Shown here: positions 14,758 through 25,825 of the stretch, one piece after another | Layout: every line of letters starts with the position of its first letter | How positions within the stretch are numbered: position 1 is the stretch's first letter | From: Candidatus Viadribacter manganicus | Lineage (GTDB): Bacteria; Pseudomonadota; Alphaproteobacteria; Caulobacterales; Aquidulcibacteraceae | Reading direction: 5' to 3' | Length of the DNA stretch: 64,000 nucleotides | NCBI RefSeq assembly: GCF_001679665.1 | Contig: NZ_CP013244.1 | Coordinates: 2,054,980 to 2,118,979, forward strand | Made by a program: the position numbers and the translations under genes | The notes under the pieces: generated by a model | Told to the model about the DNA's origin: nothing | The model's database searches: none | Seen by the model: the letters and a program-made list of their open reading frames with translations, nothing else

Positions 14758-16650
14758 GTGAAACGTCTGCGTTGGGACACGCTTTCTGTCGAGGAGAAAA
14801 AGCTGGCGCTGGCGCGGCCGGAGCAGCGCCGCGATGCACGTGTGCTCGCTGTGGTGCGCGGCATTTTCGAAGATGTGGAGCGCGAAGGCGCTGCCGCAGT
14901 TGATCGCTGGTCCGAGAAGATCGATGGGCGGCGCGTAGAGCGTTTGGAGCTGACGAGCGCCGCTGTGACTGCCGCGCGCGCGGCGCTTCAAGCAGAGGAC
15001 CTCGCTGCGATCGACGCGGTGATTGAGAATGTGCGCTTCTACCATGAGGCGACGGCGCCGAATCCGATCGCGGTCGAGACGGCGCCTGGTATTTTGTGCC
15101 GCCAGGTTTGGCGGCCGATCGAGACGTGCGGACTCTATGTTCCGGCTGGGAGCGCGCCGTTGGTGTCGACGCTGATCATGTTGGCGGCGCCGGCGGCGGT
15201 GGCCGGTGTGCCGAACCGTGTCTTGGTCAGTCCTGCGAGCAAATCGGGCGAGACACATCCAGCGATCATCGCCGCCGCCGCGGCCTGTGGAATCGAGGCT
15301 ATCTGGCGTGTCGGGGGCGCTCAGGCGATCGCGGCGCTGACGTTCGGCGCGATCTTGCCGAAGGCGGAAAAGATCTTCGGTCCGGGCAACGCCTATGCTG
15401 CGGAGGCCAAGAGGTTCGCAGCGGCGTTGCATGGTGGTCCGGCAGTGGATTTGCCGGCGGGGCCGAGTGAGTTGGCGGTGGTGGCGGATGCGAGCGCGGA
15501 TGCGGCGCTCATCGCGGCGGATTTGCTGAGCCAAGCCGAGCACGATGCCGACGCGCAAGTGCTGCTGATATCGCCGTCTGAAGAACTGCTGAGCGCGGTT
15601 GAGGCGGAGCTTGAGCGGCAGTTGGCAAGCTTACCGCGTGCGGACATTGCGCGCGCATCGTTGGACCAGGCGCGCTTCATAAGAGTTCGTGACGCCGGCG
15701 AAGCGATCGATGTGGCCAATGCGTATGCGCCGGAGCATTTGTCGCTTGTCGTTGCCGACGAGCGCGCCGTGTCACGTGTGCGCAATGCGGGCGCGGTGTT
15801 CGTGGGTCGCAATGGAGCGGAAAGCTATGGCGACTATGTCGCCGGCCCAAGTCATGTGTTGCCGACCGATGGCGCGGCGCGGAGCTGGGCTGGTGTCACC
15901 ACCGCATCGTTCATGAAGAGCTTCACGATCCAGGAGATCGACGCGACGGGCGTGCGGCATGTTACGAATATCGCTGCGCGATTGGCGCGCTTGGAGGGCC
16001 TGGAGGCGCACGCCCGCGCCGCCGAGGCGCGGATCGCTGTGGCGAAGGAAGCAGACGCTGCGGTCGTGGTACGTAGGCGCCGCGCCGAGGTGATGCGAGA
16101 GACGCGGGAAACGCAAGTTACGGTGACCGTGGATTTGGATCGGCGCTCCGCGCCGGTGATCGATACGGGTGTGCCGTTCTACGACCACATGCTTGAGCAA
16201 GTTGCGCAGCACAGTGGCATTGGGCTGAAGCTGCTGTGCAAGGGCGATCTTGAGATCGACGCGCACCACACGATTGAAGATTGCGCGCTGACATTGGGTC
16301 AGGCGCTGAAGCAGGCGTTAGGCGAGCGGCGCGGCATTGCGCGTTATGGCTTCGTGCTGCCGATGGATGAGGCCGAGGCAAAGGTCTCGATCGATCTTGG
16401 CGGGCGGCCCTATCTGGTTTTCGACGGCGCGTTCGCGCAGCCGAGCTTGGGCGCCTATCCGACGGAGATGACGGAGCATGTGTTCCGTTCGCTCGCCCAG
16501 AGCATGGGCGCGGCGATCCACGTGTCGGTGAGCGGCGAGAACGATCACCACATGACGGAGGCTTGTTTCAAAGCGTTTGGCCGCGCGTTGCGTCAGGCGA
16601 TCGCGATCGAGAGCGAGATATTGCCCTCGACCAAAGGCGTGATCGCATGA
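14758..16650 (+). CDS. hisDB: HisD-HisB fusion: histidinol dehydrogenase + imidazoleglycerol-phosphate dehydratase
   Basis: One uninterrupted 630-residue frame. Residues 1 to about 430 are a full HisD: the zinc ligands and catalytic residues are recognisable in LLSQAEHDADAQ, NAYAPEHLSL, GDYVAGPSHVLPT and GLEAHARAAEAR. After a basic linker of some 15 residues (AVVVRRRRAEV) residues 446-630 are a complete HisB dehydratase with DTGVPFYDHMLEQVAQHSG, DAHHTIEDCALTLGQAL and ENDHHMTEACFKAF. There is no phosphatase domain. Steps 7 and the last two of the pathway are thus in one chain. Start GTG. A GAGG two bases before codon 446 is too close to be a good internal ribosome site. Confidence 0.93.
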   Translation: MKRLRWDTLSVEEKKLALARPEQRRDARVLAVVRGIFEDVEREGAAAVDRWSEKIDGRRVERLELTSAAVTAARAALQAEDLAAIDAVIENVRFYHEATAPNPIAVETAPGILCRQVWRPIETCGLYVPAGSAPLVSTLIMLAAPAAVAGVPNRVLVSPASKSGETHPAIIAAAAACGIEAIWRVGGAQAIAALTFGAILPKAEKIFGPGNAYAAEAKRFAAALHGGPAVDLPAGPSELAVVADASADAALIAADLLSQAEHDADAQVLLISPSEELLSAVEAELERQLASLPRADIARASLDQARFIRVRDAGEAIDVANAYAPEHLSLVVADERAVSRVRNAGAVFVGRNGAESYGDYVAGPSHVLPTDGAARSWAGVTTASFMKSFTIQEIDATGVRHVTNIAARLARLEGLEAHARAAEARIAVAKEADAAVVVRRRRAEVMRETRETQVTVTVDLDRRSAPVIDTGVPFYDHMLEQVAQHSGIGLKLLCKGDLEIDAHHTIEDCALTLGQALKQALGERRGIARYGFVLPMDEAEAKVSIDLGGRPYLVFDGAFAQPSLGAYPTEMTEHVFRSLAQSMGAAIHVSVSGENDHHMTEACFKAFGRALRQAIAIESEILPSTKGVIA

Positions 16651-17243
16651 GTGTCGCTGTGGTGAAGATCGGCGTCGGCAACACCGCATCAGTGATGTTT
16701 GCGTTGGAGCGGCTGGGTGCGGCGGCGGTGTTGACCGATGATCCGGCGCGTGTGGCTGAGGCCGAGCGGGTCATTCTGCCCGGTGTTGGCGCGGCCGCGC
16801 ATGCGATGAAGCGGCTCAATGAAAGTGGTGTGGAGGATGTGTTGCGCAACTTTTCACGGCCGTTGCTTGGCATTTGTCTCGGCCAGCAATTGCTGTTCGA
16901 GACCAGTGATGAGGGCGACGCGGAGGGACTGGGGCGCATTCCGGGGCGCGTGACACGCTTTCCCGTCTCGCCCGAGGCGCCTGTGCCGCATATGGGCTGG
17001 TCGAAGATCGAGACGACGCGCGAGAGTGCGTTGCTCGAAGGATTGGTCGAGACGCCATACGCCTACTTTGTTCACTCCTTTATTTGCCCGGCTAGCGACG
17101 CGACCATTGCAACGGCGCGTTACGGCGCGCCGTTTCCGGCGATGGTCGCGTCGGGGAATGTGTTTGGTTGCCAGTTTCACCCGGAAAGGTCCGGCGCCGC
17201 TGGCGCAACAATTCTACGCAACTTCTTGAGTTTGCCATGCTGA
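16647..17243 (+). CDS. hisH: imidazole glycerol phosphate synthase, glutaminase subunit HisH
   Basis: 198 residues of class-I glutamine amidotransferase: the nucleophile is in RPLLGICLGQQLLFE (Cys) and the partner His and Glu in FGCQFHPERSG. VILPGVGAAAHAM and PVPHMGWSK are typical of HisH. It delivers ammonia to HisF. The start overlaps the hisDB stop (ATGA). Confidence 0.95.
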   Translation: MSVAVVKIGVGNTASVMFALERLGAAAVLTDDPARVAEAERVILPGVGAAAHAMKRLNESGVEDVLRNFSRPLLGICLGQQLLFETSDEGDAEGLGRIPGRVTRFPVSPEAPVPHMGWSKIETTRESALLEGLVETPYAYFVHSFICPASDATIATARYGAPFPAMVASGNVFGCQFHPERSGAAGATILRNFLSLPC

Positions 17244-17959
17244 TCTATCCGGCCATCGACATTCTGGGCGGCCGGTGCGTGCGCCTTGCGCTCGGCAAGT
17301 TCGATGACGTGACCACGTACGGCGATCCGGCGGTACAATGCACGGCGTTTGCGTTGCAGGGCGCGACCTGGGTGCATGTGGTCGATCTCGATGGCGCGCG
17401 CGAAGGCACGCCAATGCAGCACCACTTGCTGCGCCAACTCACGCAATGCTCGGATGCGAAGATCCAGTTCGGCGGCGGCGTGCGGCAGTTCGCGCACGTC
17501 CAGGCATTGTTCGATGCTGGCGTCAGCCGCGTGATCGTGGGCTCGGCGGCAGTGCAACGCCCCCAGGAAGTGCGTGAGTGGACGTCGTCGTTCGGGCTGG
17601 AGCGTCTCTGCTGCGCGCTCGATGTGCGGCCGGTAAACGGCGTTTACGAGGTGGTGGTGCGAGGTTGGACGGCGGGCGGCGGTGTCGATCTTAACACCGC
17701 GCTATCGCAATTTCCGGTGGGGACGCTGAAGCATGTTCTGGTCACCGATGTTTCACGTGATGGCGTGCTTGGCGGGCCGAATTTTGCGCTGATGCGTCAG
17801 CTTTGCGCGGAGCGGCCCGATCTGGAGATACAGGCTTCGGGCGGTGTCGCTTCGTTGGATGATCTGCGCGCGCTGCGCGAGACCGGCGTCTCAGGGGCGA
17901 TCGTCGGCCGTGCACTTTATGAGAAGCGCGTGGCCTTGGAGGAAGCCTTTGCCCTCTAA
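17237..17959 (+). CDS. hisA: phosphoribosylformimino-AICAR-P isomerase HisA
   Basis: A 240-residue TIM barrel with MLIYPAIDILGGRCVRLALG, QFGGGVRQFAHV, VTDVSRDGVLGGPN and IQASGGVASLDDLRAL, which contain the two catalytic Asp (near residues 8 and 169) and both phosphate-binding loops. It catalyses the fourth step of the pathway. The start overlaps hisH by 7 bases; the ATG gives the canonical N-terminus. Confidence 0.95.
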   Translation: MLIYPAIDILGGRCVRLALGKFDDVTTYGDPAVQCTAFALQGATWVHVVDLDGAREGTPMQHHLLRQLTQCSDAKIQFGGGVRQFAHVQALFDAGVSRVIVGSAAVQRPQEVREWTSSFGLERLCCALDVRPVNGVYEVVVRGWTAGGGVDLNTALSQFPVGTLKHVLVTDVSRDGVLGGPNFALMRQLCAERPDLEIQASGGVASLDDLRALRETGVSGAIVGRALYEKRVALEEAFAL

Positions 17960-18716
17960 GCGCATCATCGCGTGCCTGGATGTAAAAGGCGGCCGCGTCG
18001 TGAAAGGCGTGCAGTTCGAAGGCCACGTCGATGCAGGCGACCCGCTGGACCTTGCGCTACGCTACCGCGATGAAGGCGCCGATGAGATCGTGATCTACGA
18101 TATCGCGGCGTCGGCTGAGCGGCGCACGATTGATTATGATTGGTTGGCGCGCGTGGCGCGGCGCCTGGATGTGCCGCTCTGTGTTGCGGGCGGTATTCGC
18201 ACGAGCGAGCAGGCGATCGGCTGCCTTGAGCACGGAGCGGATAAGGTCTCGATCAATTCACCGGCGCTTGAGCGACCCGAGTTTATCAATGAGCTTGCCG
18301 ATGTGGCGGGATCGCAATGTGTCGTTGTGGGCGTCGATAGCCGCGCGACCGAAGGCGTGTGGAGCACGTTTCAGTACACGGGCGATGCGGCGACGATCCG
18401 GCGCACGCCGCGTAAGACGATGGAGTGGATCGTTGAGGCGCAGGCGCGCGGCGCAGGCGAGATCGTGCTGAACTGCATGGACCGGGACGGCACACGCGAT
18501 GGCTTTGACATCGAGCAACTCGCGGTGGCGCGGCGATTGCTGACCATTCCATTGGTGGCGTCGGGCGGCGCCGGCGCTGCCCAGCACTTTGCGGACGTGT
18601 TTGCTGGCGCCGACGTGTCGGGCGCTCTGGCGGCGAGCATCTTTCACTTTCGGCGCGTTGGCGTCGGAGAGGTTAAGTCGGCGGTCGCTGCGGCTGGCTA
18701 TGAGGTGCGGCCGTGA
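17949..18716 (+). CDS. hisF: imidazole glycerol phosphate synthase, cyclase subunit HisF (TTG start)
   Basis: A 255-residue TIM barrel beginning [20 protein letters not shown], with [32 protein letters not shown] (catalytic Asp) and [14 protein letters not shown]. The start is a TTG at 17949: it gives the family N-terminus and has GGAGG six bases upstream, whereas no ATG or GTG is in a suitable place. It overlaps hisA by 11 bases. It forms the HisF-HisH synthase. Confidence 0.93.
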   Translation: MPSKRIIACLDVKGGRVVKGVQFEGHVDAGDPLDLALRYRDEGADEIVIYDIAASAERRTIDYDWLARVARRLDVPLCVAGGIRTSEQAIGCLEHGADKVSINSPALERPEFINELADVAGSQCVVVGVDSRATEGVWSTFQYTGDAATIRRTPRKTMEWIVEAQARGAGEIVLNCMDRDGTRDGFDIEQLAVARRLLTIPLVASGGAGAAQHFADVFAGADVSGALAASIFHFRRVGVGEVKSAVAAAGYEVRP

Positions 18717-19324
18717 CTTTGGATGTCGACGCGATCGATTTTGCGAAGAGTGGCGGGTTGGTTCCAGCGATCGTGCAGGATGCGCGGACGCTACAGGTCC
18801 TAATGCTGGGCTACATGGATCGTGCCGCGTTGGTAGAGACCATTGAGAGCGGCGAAGCGACGTTCTTTTCGCGCTCGCGCGGTGGACGTTGGCGCAAGGG
18901 AGAAACTTCGGGAAATCACATGTGCGTGCTCGACGTGAGTACAGATTGCGACCGCGACACTTTGCTTGTGTTGGTCGAGCCGCAGGGACCAGCGTGTCAT
19001 CTCGGAACGCAGAGTTGCTTTGGCGCCGGTGCGCGCGCCGATGTGTTGGCGGATCTAGAGCATATTATCGATGCGCGTGCGAAGGATGGGGGTGAAGCAA
19101 GCTACACGGCGCGCTTGTTCGCAAGCGGTGTAAAGCGCATCGCGCAGAAGGTTGGCGAAGAGGGCGTAGAATGCGCTTTAGCCGGCGCATCGGGCGCTGA
19201 CGATGAGTTGTGCGGCGAGGCCGCGGATTTGCTCTATCACTTGGCGGTGTTGTTGCGCGCACGCGGGCTGTCCTTGCCGGATGTGTATGAAGTGCTGTCG
19301 CAGCGCGCGGGCGCCCGGCCATGA
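18713..19324 (+). CDS. hisIE: bifunctional phosphoribosyl-AMP cyclohydrolase / phosphoribosyl-ATP pyrophosphatase HisIE
   Basis: 203 residues: a HisI domain in the first ~115 ([56 protein letters not shown]) and a HisE domain after that ([44 protein letters not shown]). The two are usually separate genes in alphaproteobacteria and fused in gammaproteobacteria and Bacteroidetes. The GTG start overlaps the hisF stop. Confidence 0.94.
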   Translation: MTLDVDAIDFAKSGGLVPAIVQDARTLQVLMLGYMDRAALVETIESGEATFFSRSRGGRWRKGETSGNHMCVLDVSTDCDRDTLLVLVEPQGPACHLGTQSCFGAGARADVLADLEHIIDARAKDGGEASYTARLFASGVKRIAQKVGEEGVECALAGASGADDELCGEAADLLYHLAVLLRARGLSLPDVYEVLSQRAGARP

Positions 19325-20394
19325 GCGACCCTGTACCGAAGCGCTCGATTCTTGAGATAAAGCCGTACGTTCCTGGCAAAGCTGCCGCGGCCGGTTTCGT
19401 AGCGCCGATCAAGCTGTCGGCGAATGAGAACGTCTTGGGTTGCAGCCCAGCGGCGCGTGCTGCGTTTTTGGCAACGGCTGATGGATTGCATTTTTATCCG
19501 GACTCGAAAGCCTTTGCGTTGAGAGAGGCGTTGGCTGCCAAGCACGATCTCGAGCCGGCGCGGATTGTGCTGGGCGCGGGATCGGATGAGATCTTTTCTC
19601 TCGTTTGCCAGGCGTATCTCTCGCCCGGCGATACGATGGTGCAGCCGCAATTTGCGTTTGCGGCATGGGCGATCGCTGCGCGCGCGGCGGGCGCGGATGT
19701 GATCTCGGTGCCAGAGCGCGATTACCATGTCGATGTGGACGCAACAATTGAGGCGGTCGATGCGCGAACGCGTGTCGTGTTCGTCGCCAATCCGGCAAAC
19801 CCGACCGGGACGGTTGTTCCGTTCTCGGAGATCCGGCGCTTGCACGCGGCGTTACCGGATCACGTCGTTTTGGTGTTGGATGCTGCGTATGCGGAGTTCG
19901 CTGAGGGCGAGGGCGATTATGAAGATGGCTTGCGCCTAGCGCGGTCGTCGCCGAACGTTGTGCTGACGCGAACTTTTTCGAAGTTACATGGCCTGGCGTC
20001 ATTGCGCGTGGGTTGGGGGTATGCGTCTGCGGAGATCGTGGATGTGTTGAACCGCATCCGGCTGCCGTTCAACACCTCGACCATGGGGCAGGCCGCTGCG
20101 ATCGCGGCGTTGAACGACGATGGGTTTGCCGCCCGTTCGTTAGCGTTGGTACGCGAAGGCCGGCCGGTACTGGAGCGGTTGCTGCGCGACGCGGGCTTGG
20201 TGACGTTGCCGTCGGCGGCAAACTTCGTGACCGCGCTGGCGCCGAATGCCGATGCCGCTTCGGCTCTGGATCGTAAGTTGGCGGCGCGCGGCATACTCGT
20301 GCGCACGCTCGCCAATTACGACATGCCCGCCGCCATTCGCGTGACGATCGGTGATGACGCGCAGATGCGGGCGCTTGAAGAGGCTCTCGCCTAG
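19321..20394 (+). CDS. hisC: histidinol-phosphate aminotransferase HisC
   Basis: A 357-residue fold-type I PLP enzyme: [19 protein letters not shown] at the N-terminus, [35 protein letters not shown], and the PLP lysine in [20 protein letters not shown]. It is the last gene of the operon, with ATGA overlap, and its stop overlaps that of ilvE on the other strand by four bases. Confidence 0.94.
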   Translation: MSDPVPKRSILEIKPYVPGKAAAAGFVAPIKLSANENVLGCSPAARAAFLATADGLHFYPDSKAFALREALAAKHDLEPARIVLGAGSDEIFSLVCQAYLSPGDTMVQPQFAFAAWAIAARAAGADVISVPERDYHVDVDATIEAVDARTRVVFVANPANPTGTVVPFSEIRRLHAALPDHVVLVLDAAYAEFAEGEGDYEDGLRLARSSPNVVLTRTFSKLHGLASLRVGWGYASAEIVDVLNRIRLPFNTSTMGQAAAIAALNDDGFAARSLALVREGRPVLERLLRDAGLVTLPSAANFVTALAPNADAASALDRKLAARGILVRTLANYDMPAAIRVTIGDDAQMRALEEALA

Positions 20395-21299
20395 GCGCCA
20401 GCGCGTTCGAGCTGGCGAACGGGACTTGGCGGCGCTTGGGTGACGTGGCGCGTGTAAGTTTCCATCAGATCGAAGGTGATCGCACCAGGCTTGTAGGCAT
20501 GCACGCCAATCTCCGCGACGGGCGTCACTTCAGCCGCCGTGCCGGTGACGAAGCATTCCGAGAATGTGTCGAGCTCGTCTGGGCGAATGCGTGTCTCGAT
20601 CACGTCGAGATCTTTTGCGCGCGCGAGTGCGATGACGGTACGTCGGGTGATGCCATCGAGGAAGCTATCGGCTTTTGGCGTGTAGATGGCGCCGTCGCGG
20701 ATGAAGAAGATGTTGGCGCCGGTGGTTTCGGCGACGTTACCGGACGAATCGAGCATTAGGGCGTCGTCGTATCCAGCGCGTTCCGCGGCGTTCTTGGAGA
20801 TCGTGCAAATCATGTAGAGGCCGGCCGCTTTTGCGGAGGTCGGCGCGGCATCCGCGGGTGGGCGTCGATATTTCGCAGAGGTCAAACGGATGCCGCGCCT
20901 GAGCTTGGCGGCGTCGAAATATTTGGGCCACTCCCAAACAGCGATGGCGACGTGAGTCTTGGTGTGAAGCGCCGAAACGCTGAGCTGCTCGGCGCCGCGC
21001 CATGCGATGGGGCGGACGTAACAGTCTTCAAGGTTGTTGCGGCGGCAAGTTTCGATCGAGGCTGTGTTGATCTCTGCCTCCGTGAACGGGATTTCGAAAT
21101 CCAGTGTCTCGGCGGATTGGAACAAGCGGCGCGTATGCGCCTCGAGTTCAAAGATATGGCCGTTGTACATGCGTTCGCCTTCGAACACGGCCGAGCCGTA
21201 GTGAAGGGCGTGCGTGCAGACATGAAGGCGCGCATCGCTCCAGGGCACGAAGGCGCCGTCGAGCCAAATACAGCCTTCGCGATTGTCGAACGGTAACAT
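20391..21299 (-). CDS. ilvE: branched-chain amino acid aminotransferase IlvE
   Basis: 302 residues of fold-type IV PLP enzyme: ALHYGSAVFEGERMYNG, VRPIAWRGAEQL, TSAKAAGLYMICTISKNAA (PLP Lys), DSSGNVAETTGANIFFIRDG and SFLDGITRRTVIALA. The ATG at 21299 lies two bases after the leuB stop. It performs the final transamination for Leu, Val and Ile and closes the nine-gene operon. Confidence 0.93.
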   Translation of the reverse strand: MLPFDNREGCIWLDGAFVPWSDARLHVCTHALHYGSAVFEGERMYNGHIFELEAHTRRLFQSAETLDFEIPFTEAEINTASIETCRRNNLEDCYVRPIAWRGAEQLSVSALHTKTHVAIAVWEWPKYFDAAKLRRGIRLTSAKYRRPPADAAPTSAKAAGLYMICTISKNAAERAGYDDALMLDSSGNVAETTGANIFFIRDGAIYTPKADSFLDGITRRTVIALARAKDLDVIETRIRPDELDTFSECFVTGTAAEVTPVAEIGVHAYKPGAITFDLMETYTRHVTQAPPSPVRQLERAGA

Positions 21300-21301
21300 G
21301 T

Positions 21302-22386
<1,085 letters not shown>

Positions 22387-22390
<4 letters not shown>

Positions 22391-22968
22391 GACGGATGTC
22401 CTCGTTCGAATTCTTCAATTTGCGGCAGACGGTCGGTGAGCCAGCCGAGAGGGTCGACACCTTCGATGAGGCAGCGCCGCGCGAAGGGCTCGATGGTGAA
22501 CCGAATGGGTGGAGTGTTGCCAATGGTAAGTTCTTGGCGCTCAAGATCGATGCCGACGCGGCCGCCGGAATCAGCCAGCAAACGCTGATGCGTCTCGGCA
22601 TCGACGACGATCGGGAGGAGACCATTCTTCAGTGCGTTCGAGCTGAAGATGTCGGCGATCGATGTGGAGATGACGGCGCGAAAGCCATAGTCGAGCAGCG
22701 CCCAAGGGGCGTGCTCACGCGATGAGCCGCAAGCAAAGTTTTCGCCCGCGATCAAGATGCGGGTTTCTTTCGTGTCGAGCACATTGAGCGGGTGGTCGGC
22801 GATGGGCACGCCGGACGCGTCATAGCGCCAATCGTAGAAGACTTTGGCGCCGAGGCCGGTGCGCGTTGTCGTTGTGAGAAAGCGCGCCGGGATGATCTGA
22901 TCTGTGTCGATGCTCTCTTGCGGAAGAACGAAGGTGCGCGAGATCAGTTGGGTGAATTGCTCAGGCAT
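22387..22968 (-). CDS. leuD: 3-isopropylmalate dehydratase, small subunit LeuD
   Basis: 193 residues with [33 protein letters not shown] (swivel-domain signature) and [20 protein letters not shown]. It pairs with LeuC to isomerise isopropylmalate. It overlaps leuC by 8 bases. Confidence 0.95.
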
Positions 22969-24373
22969 AAGCAGTCTCCCTGGCGAACACGCGCGGATCG
23001 GTGAGAACGCCTGCGATGGCGCTTGCGGCTGCGGTTGCGGGACTGGCGAGAATGGTGCGCGCGCCTTTGCCCTGTCGGCCTTCGAAGTTGCGATTGGATG
23101 TTGAGACCGCGAGCTTGCCTGGCGGCACGACGTCGCCGTTCATGGCGATGCACATGGAGCAACCGGGTTGGCGCCATTCGGCGCCGGCGGCTTCAAAGAC
23201 CTGATTGAGGCCTTCGGATTCCGCATCGCGTTTCACGGCTTCCGATCCGGGAACGACGAGCATGCGCACGCCAGCCGCGATTCTTCGGCCGCGCAGAATT
23301 TCTGCGGCGGCGCGGAGGTCGGAGAGGCGGCCATTGGTGCATGAACCGACGAAGACGACGTGCACGGGCTCATGTGTCGTCGGCTCATTCGCGGCGAATT
23401 GCATGTAAGCGAGAGCCTTACGCTCGGACTCGCTGCGCGGCGCCGGCGCAGCTGCGCCGATCGCGATGGCGGCGTCAGGCGTTGTGCCGAATGTCGCCAT
23501 CGGTGTGATAGCGCCGCCGTCGAGATGAAGCTCTTTGTCGAATGTTGCGTCCGGATCTGTCGTGAACGAGAGCCAGCGCTTGGCAGCGGCTTCGAACGTC
23601 TCGCCGTGTGGCGCGTGGCGGCGGCCGCGCAGATAAGCGATCGTCTTTTCGTCCGGCGCTACCATGCCAGCGCGGGCGCCGGCTTCGATCGACATGTTGC
23701 AGAGCGTCATGCGCCCTTCCATGTCGAGCGCGCGGATCGCGTCACCGGCATATTCGATGACGTATCCCGAGCCGCCGCCGAAGCCGATAGCGGCGATGAT
23801 CGCCAACGTCAGATCCTTTGCCGATGTGTCCCGCTGCAATCGGCCATCGACCGTGACACGCATGCGCTTGGGCTTGCGCTGCAGTAGACATTGGGTTGCC
23901 AGCACGTGTCCGACTTCGGAGGTGCCGATGCCGAAGGCGAGTGCGCCAAACGCCCCGTGGGTTGCGGTGTGGCTATCGCCGCAGACCACGACGGCGCCTG
24001 GTTGGGTGAGGCCCAGCTCCGGCGCCATGACGTGGACGACGCCGCGATCACCGCTGTCCCAGCCAGCGAGTGTGACGCTGTGCTTGGCGCAATTTTTTTC
24101 CAGCGTTGAGACTTGCGCCTCGGCTTCCGGCGTCACGTAGGAGCGCTGTCCGTCTGTCGGTGTCGAATGATCGAGCGTCGCGAATGTGCGGTCGGGGCGG
24201 CGTACCTTTAGGCCACGCGCCTCGATGTCGGCGAATGCCTGTGGACTGGTGACCTCGTGAACAAGGTGGAGATCGACATATAGCACGCCTGGCGCATCGG
24301 TGCTTTCCGGAACGACCATGTGGGCGTCCCAGACTTTGTCGAACATCGTGCGCGGAGAGTTAGACGGCGGCAT
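22961..24373 (-). CDS. leuC: 3-isopropylmalate dehydratase, large subunit LeuC
   Basis: 470 residues. The 4Fe-4S cysteines lie in [15 protein letters not shown] and [33 protein letters not shown] and the [20 protein letters not shown] end are aconitase-family hallmarks. The ATG at 24373 gives [18 protein letters not shown], the usual LeuC N-terminus, and has GAGG five bases upstream; it overlaps leuA by 14 bases. A start at the second Met (24346) is possible. Confidence 0.94.
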   Translation of the reverse strand: MPPSNSPRTMFDKVWDAHMVVPESTDAPGVLYVDLHLVHEVTSPQAFADIEARGLKVRRPDRTFATLDHSTPTDGQRSYVTPEAEAQVSTLEKNCAKHSVTLAGWDSGDRGVVHVMAPELGLTQPGAVVVCGDSHTATHGAFGALAFGIGTSEVGHVLATQCLLQRKPKRMRVTVDGRLQRDTSAKDLTLAIIAAIGFGGGSGYVIEYAGDAIRALDMEGRMTLCNMSIEAGARAGMVAPDEKTIAYLRGRRHAPHGETFEAAAKRWLSFTTDPDATFDKELHLDGGAITPMATFGTTPDAAIAIGAAAPAPRSESERKALAYMQFAANEPTTHEPVHVVFVGSCTNGRLSDLRAAAEILRGRRIAAGVRMLVVPGSEAVKRDAESEGLNQVFEAAGAEWRQPGCSMCIAMNGDVVPPGKLAVSTSNRNFEGRQGKGARTILASPATAAASAIAGVLTDPRVFARETAYA

Positions 24374-25571
24374 GGATGCCTCGCGTCTCTTCCGTTTCGC
24401 TCCGGATGATGGCGACCAACTCAGCGTCATCGATCTCACCGATCTCGTCGGCGCGTCGCTTGAAGCCGGCGAAGACCGCGCTCAGCGCGTTGCCGCTGAG
24501 TTCGTGGCCGAGCACGGAAGCGCGTTTGGCGACAGCGTGACGCCCGGAGTGCTTGCCTAGAACGAAGCTGGTGCCATCGAAGCCAACATCCTGAGGCAGC
24601 ATGATCTCGTAGGTGCGCGCGTCCGCGAGGACGCCGTGCTGATGGATGCCAGCCTCGTGCGCGAAGGCGTTGATGCCGACGATGGCCTTGTTGCGTGGCA
24701 CCGGGGTTTCGGTGACTTGGCTAAGCAGGCGGCTGACGCCGACCAGCTTGGTGGAATCGACGCCTGTGAAAAGGCCGAATTGGTCAGCGCGCGTACGCAG
24801 CGCCATCACCACTTCTTCCAAGGCGCAATTGCCCGCGCGTTCGCCGATGCCATTGATTGCGACTTCGACCTGGCGTGCGCCGGCTTTGACCGCCGACAGC
24901 GTGTTGGCGACGGCCATGCCGAGGTCATCGTGGCAGTGCGTCGAAAGGATTGTGTGGGGGTATCTCTGGATCACGCGCCGGTTCAGGTACTGAAAGAGAC
25001 CGCCAATCTCTTCCGGTGTGGAATAGCCGACGGTGTCCGGGACGTTGAGTGTCTGTGCGCCGGCCTCCGCGACGGCCTCCAGCACATCGCCCAAATATTC
25101 GGGCTCGGTGCGGATCGCGTCTTCAGCTGAGAATTCGACGTCCTCGAAGAGCGTGCGTGCGAACTGAACCGAGGCCACCGCCTGTGCGAGCACTTCATCG
25201 GCGCTCATGTTGAACTTGGCTCTGCGGTGGATTGGGCTGGTGCCGAGGAAGATGTGCAGACGCCGGCACCGGTTGTGACCCAGCGCGCGATGGGCGGCCA
25301 TGATGTCGCTCTCGGTTGCGCGTGAGAGTGAGCAAAAGATCGGTCCTTCGACCTCTCCGGACACGACGCGCACCGCCTCCTCGTCGCCGGGAGAAGCCGC
25401 TGCGAAGCCGGCTTCGATGACATCGACGTTAAGCGCTGCGAGCGCGCGGGCCATTTCGAGCTTCTGCGCGACGCCCATCGAAAACCCGGGCGCTTGCTCA
25501 CCGTCGCGGAGTGTGGTGTCGAACACCAAGACACGATTTGGATCGCGCGCAACGCCATCTACGCTGGGCAT
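24360..25571 (-). CDS. leuA: 2-isopropylmalate synthase LeuA, short form without regulatory domain
   Basis: 403 residues: the catalytic TIM barrel with [52 protein letters not shown] and the sub-domains [14 protein letters not shown] and [14 protein letters not shown]. The ordinary alphaproteobacterial LeuA exceeds 500 residues and ends in a leucine-binding allosteric domain; this one stops at [15 protein letters not shown]. It belongs with the shorter LeuA types seen in Xanthomonads and Bacteroidetes. Feedback inhibition by leucine is therefore doubtful. Overlaps ilvM by 13 bases. Confidence 0.92.
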   Translation of the reverse strand: MPSVDGVARDPNRVLVFDTTLRDGEQAPGFSMGVAQKLEMARALAALNVDVIEAGFAAASPGDEEAVRVVSGEVEGPIFCSLSRATESDIMAAHRALGHNRCRRLHIFLGTSPIHRRAKFNMSADEVLAQAVASVQFARTLFEDVEFSAEDAIRTEPEYLGDVLEAVAEAGAQTLNVPDTVGYSTPEEIGGLFQYLNRRVIQRYPHTILSTHCHDDLGMAVANTLSAVKAGARQVEVAINGIGERAGNCALEEVVMALRTRADQFGLFTGVDSTKLVGVSRLLSQVTETPVPRNKAIVGINAFAHEAGIHQHGVLADARTYEIMLPQDVGFDGTSFVLGKHSGRHAVAKRASVLGHELSGNALSAVFAGFKRRADEIGEIDDAELVAIIRSETEETRGIHAAV

Positions 25572-25825
25572 GGCGCCGCCTCCTCTACGTGCGGTGAGGC
25601 GGCGGGGGCCACACGCCGGGCGCCGATCATGCGGTCGATCTGACGGCCGAGCACTTCGCTGCAGCGTCCGGAATCGCGGCCGCGCACGGCGATGCGCACT
25701 TCGCGATGCGCGCCGGCATCGGCGACGGCGAGCTGGTCAATGTGGAAGCCACGGCGCTCGATGAGTCCGATAAGGCGTTGCAGTGAACCTTCGGCGTGAT
25801 CGAGTTGAATGAGGAAGCTGGTCAT
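25559..25825 (-). CDS. ilvM: IlvM-like acetolactate synthase regulatory subunit (single ACT domain)
   Basis: 88 residues starting MTSFLIQLDHAEGSLQRLIG, a single ACT domain (LIERRGFHIDQLAVADAGAH), far smaller than the usual alphaproteobacterial IlvH/IlvN of about 160-180 residues. Its position directly after the catalytic subunit with ATGA overlap supports a regulatory-subunit role as in gammaproteobacterial AHAS II. The last 20 residues are low complexity. Confidence 0.82.
   Translation of the reverse strand: MTSFLIQLDHAEGSLQRLIGLIERRGFHIDQLAVADAGAHREVRIAVRGRDSGRCSEVLGRQIDRMIGARRVAPAASPHVEEAAPCPA

Noticed and set aside
13845-14864. Long minus-strand frames opposite hisG and hisDB
   Set aside because: Arg/His-rich shadow translations typical of high-GC coding DNA; the sense genes are unambiguous.
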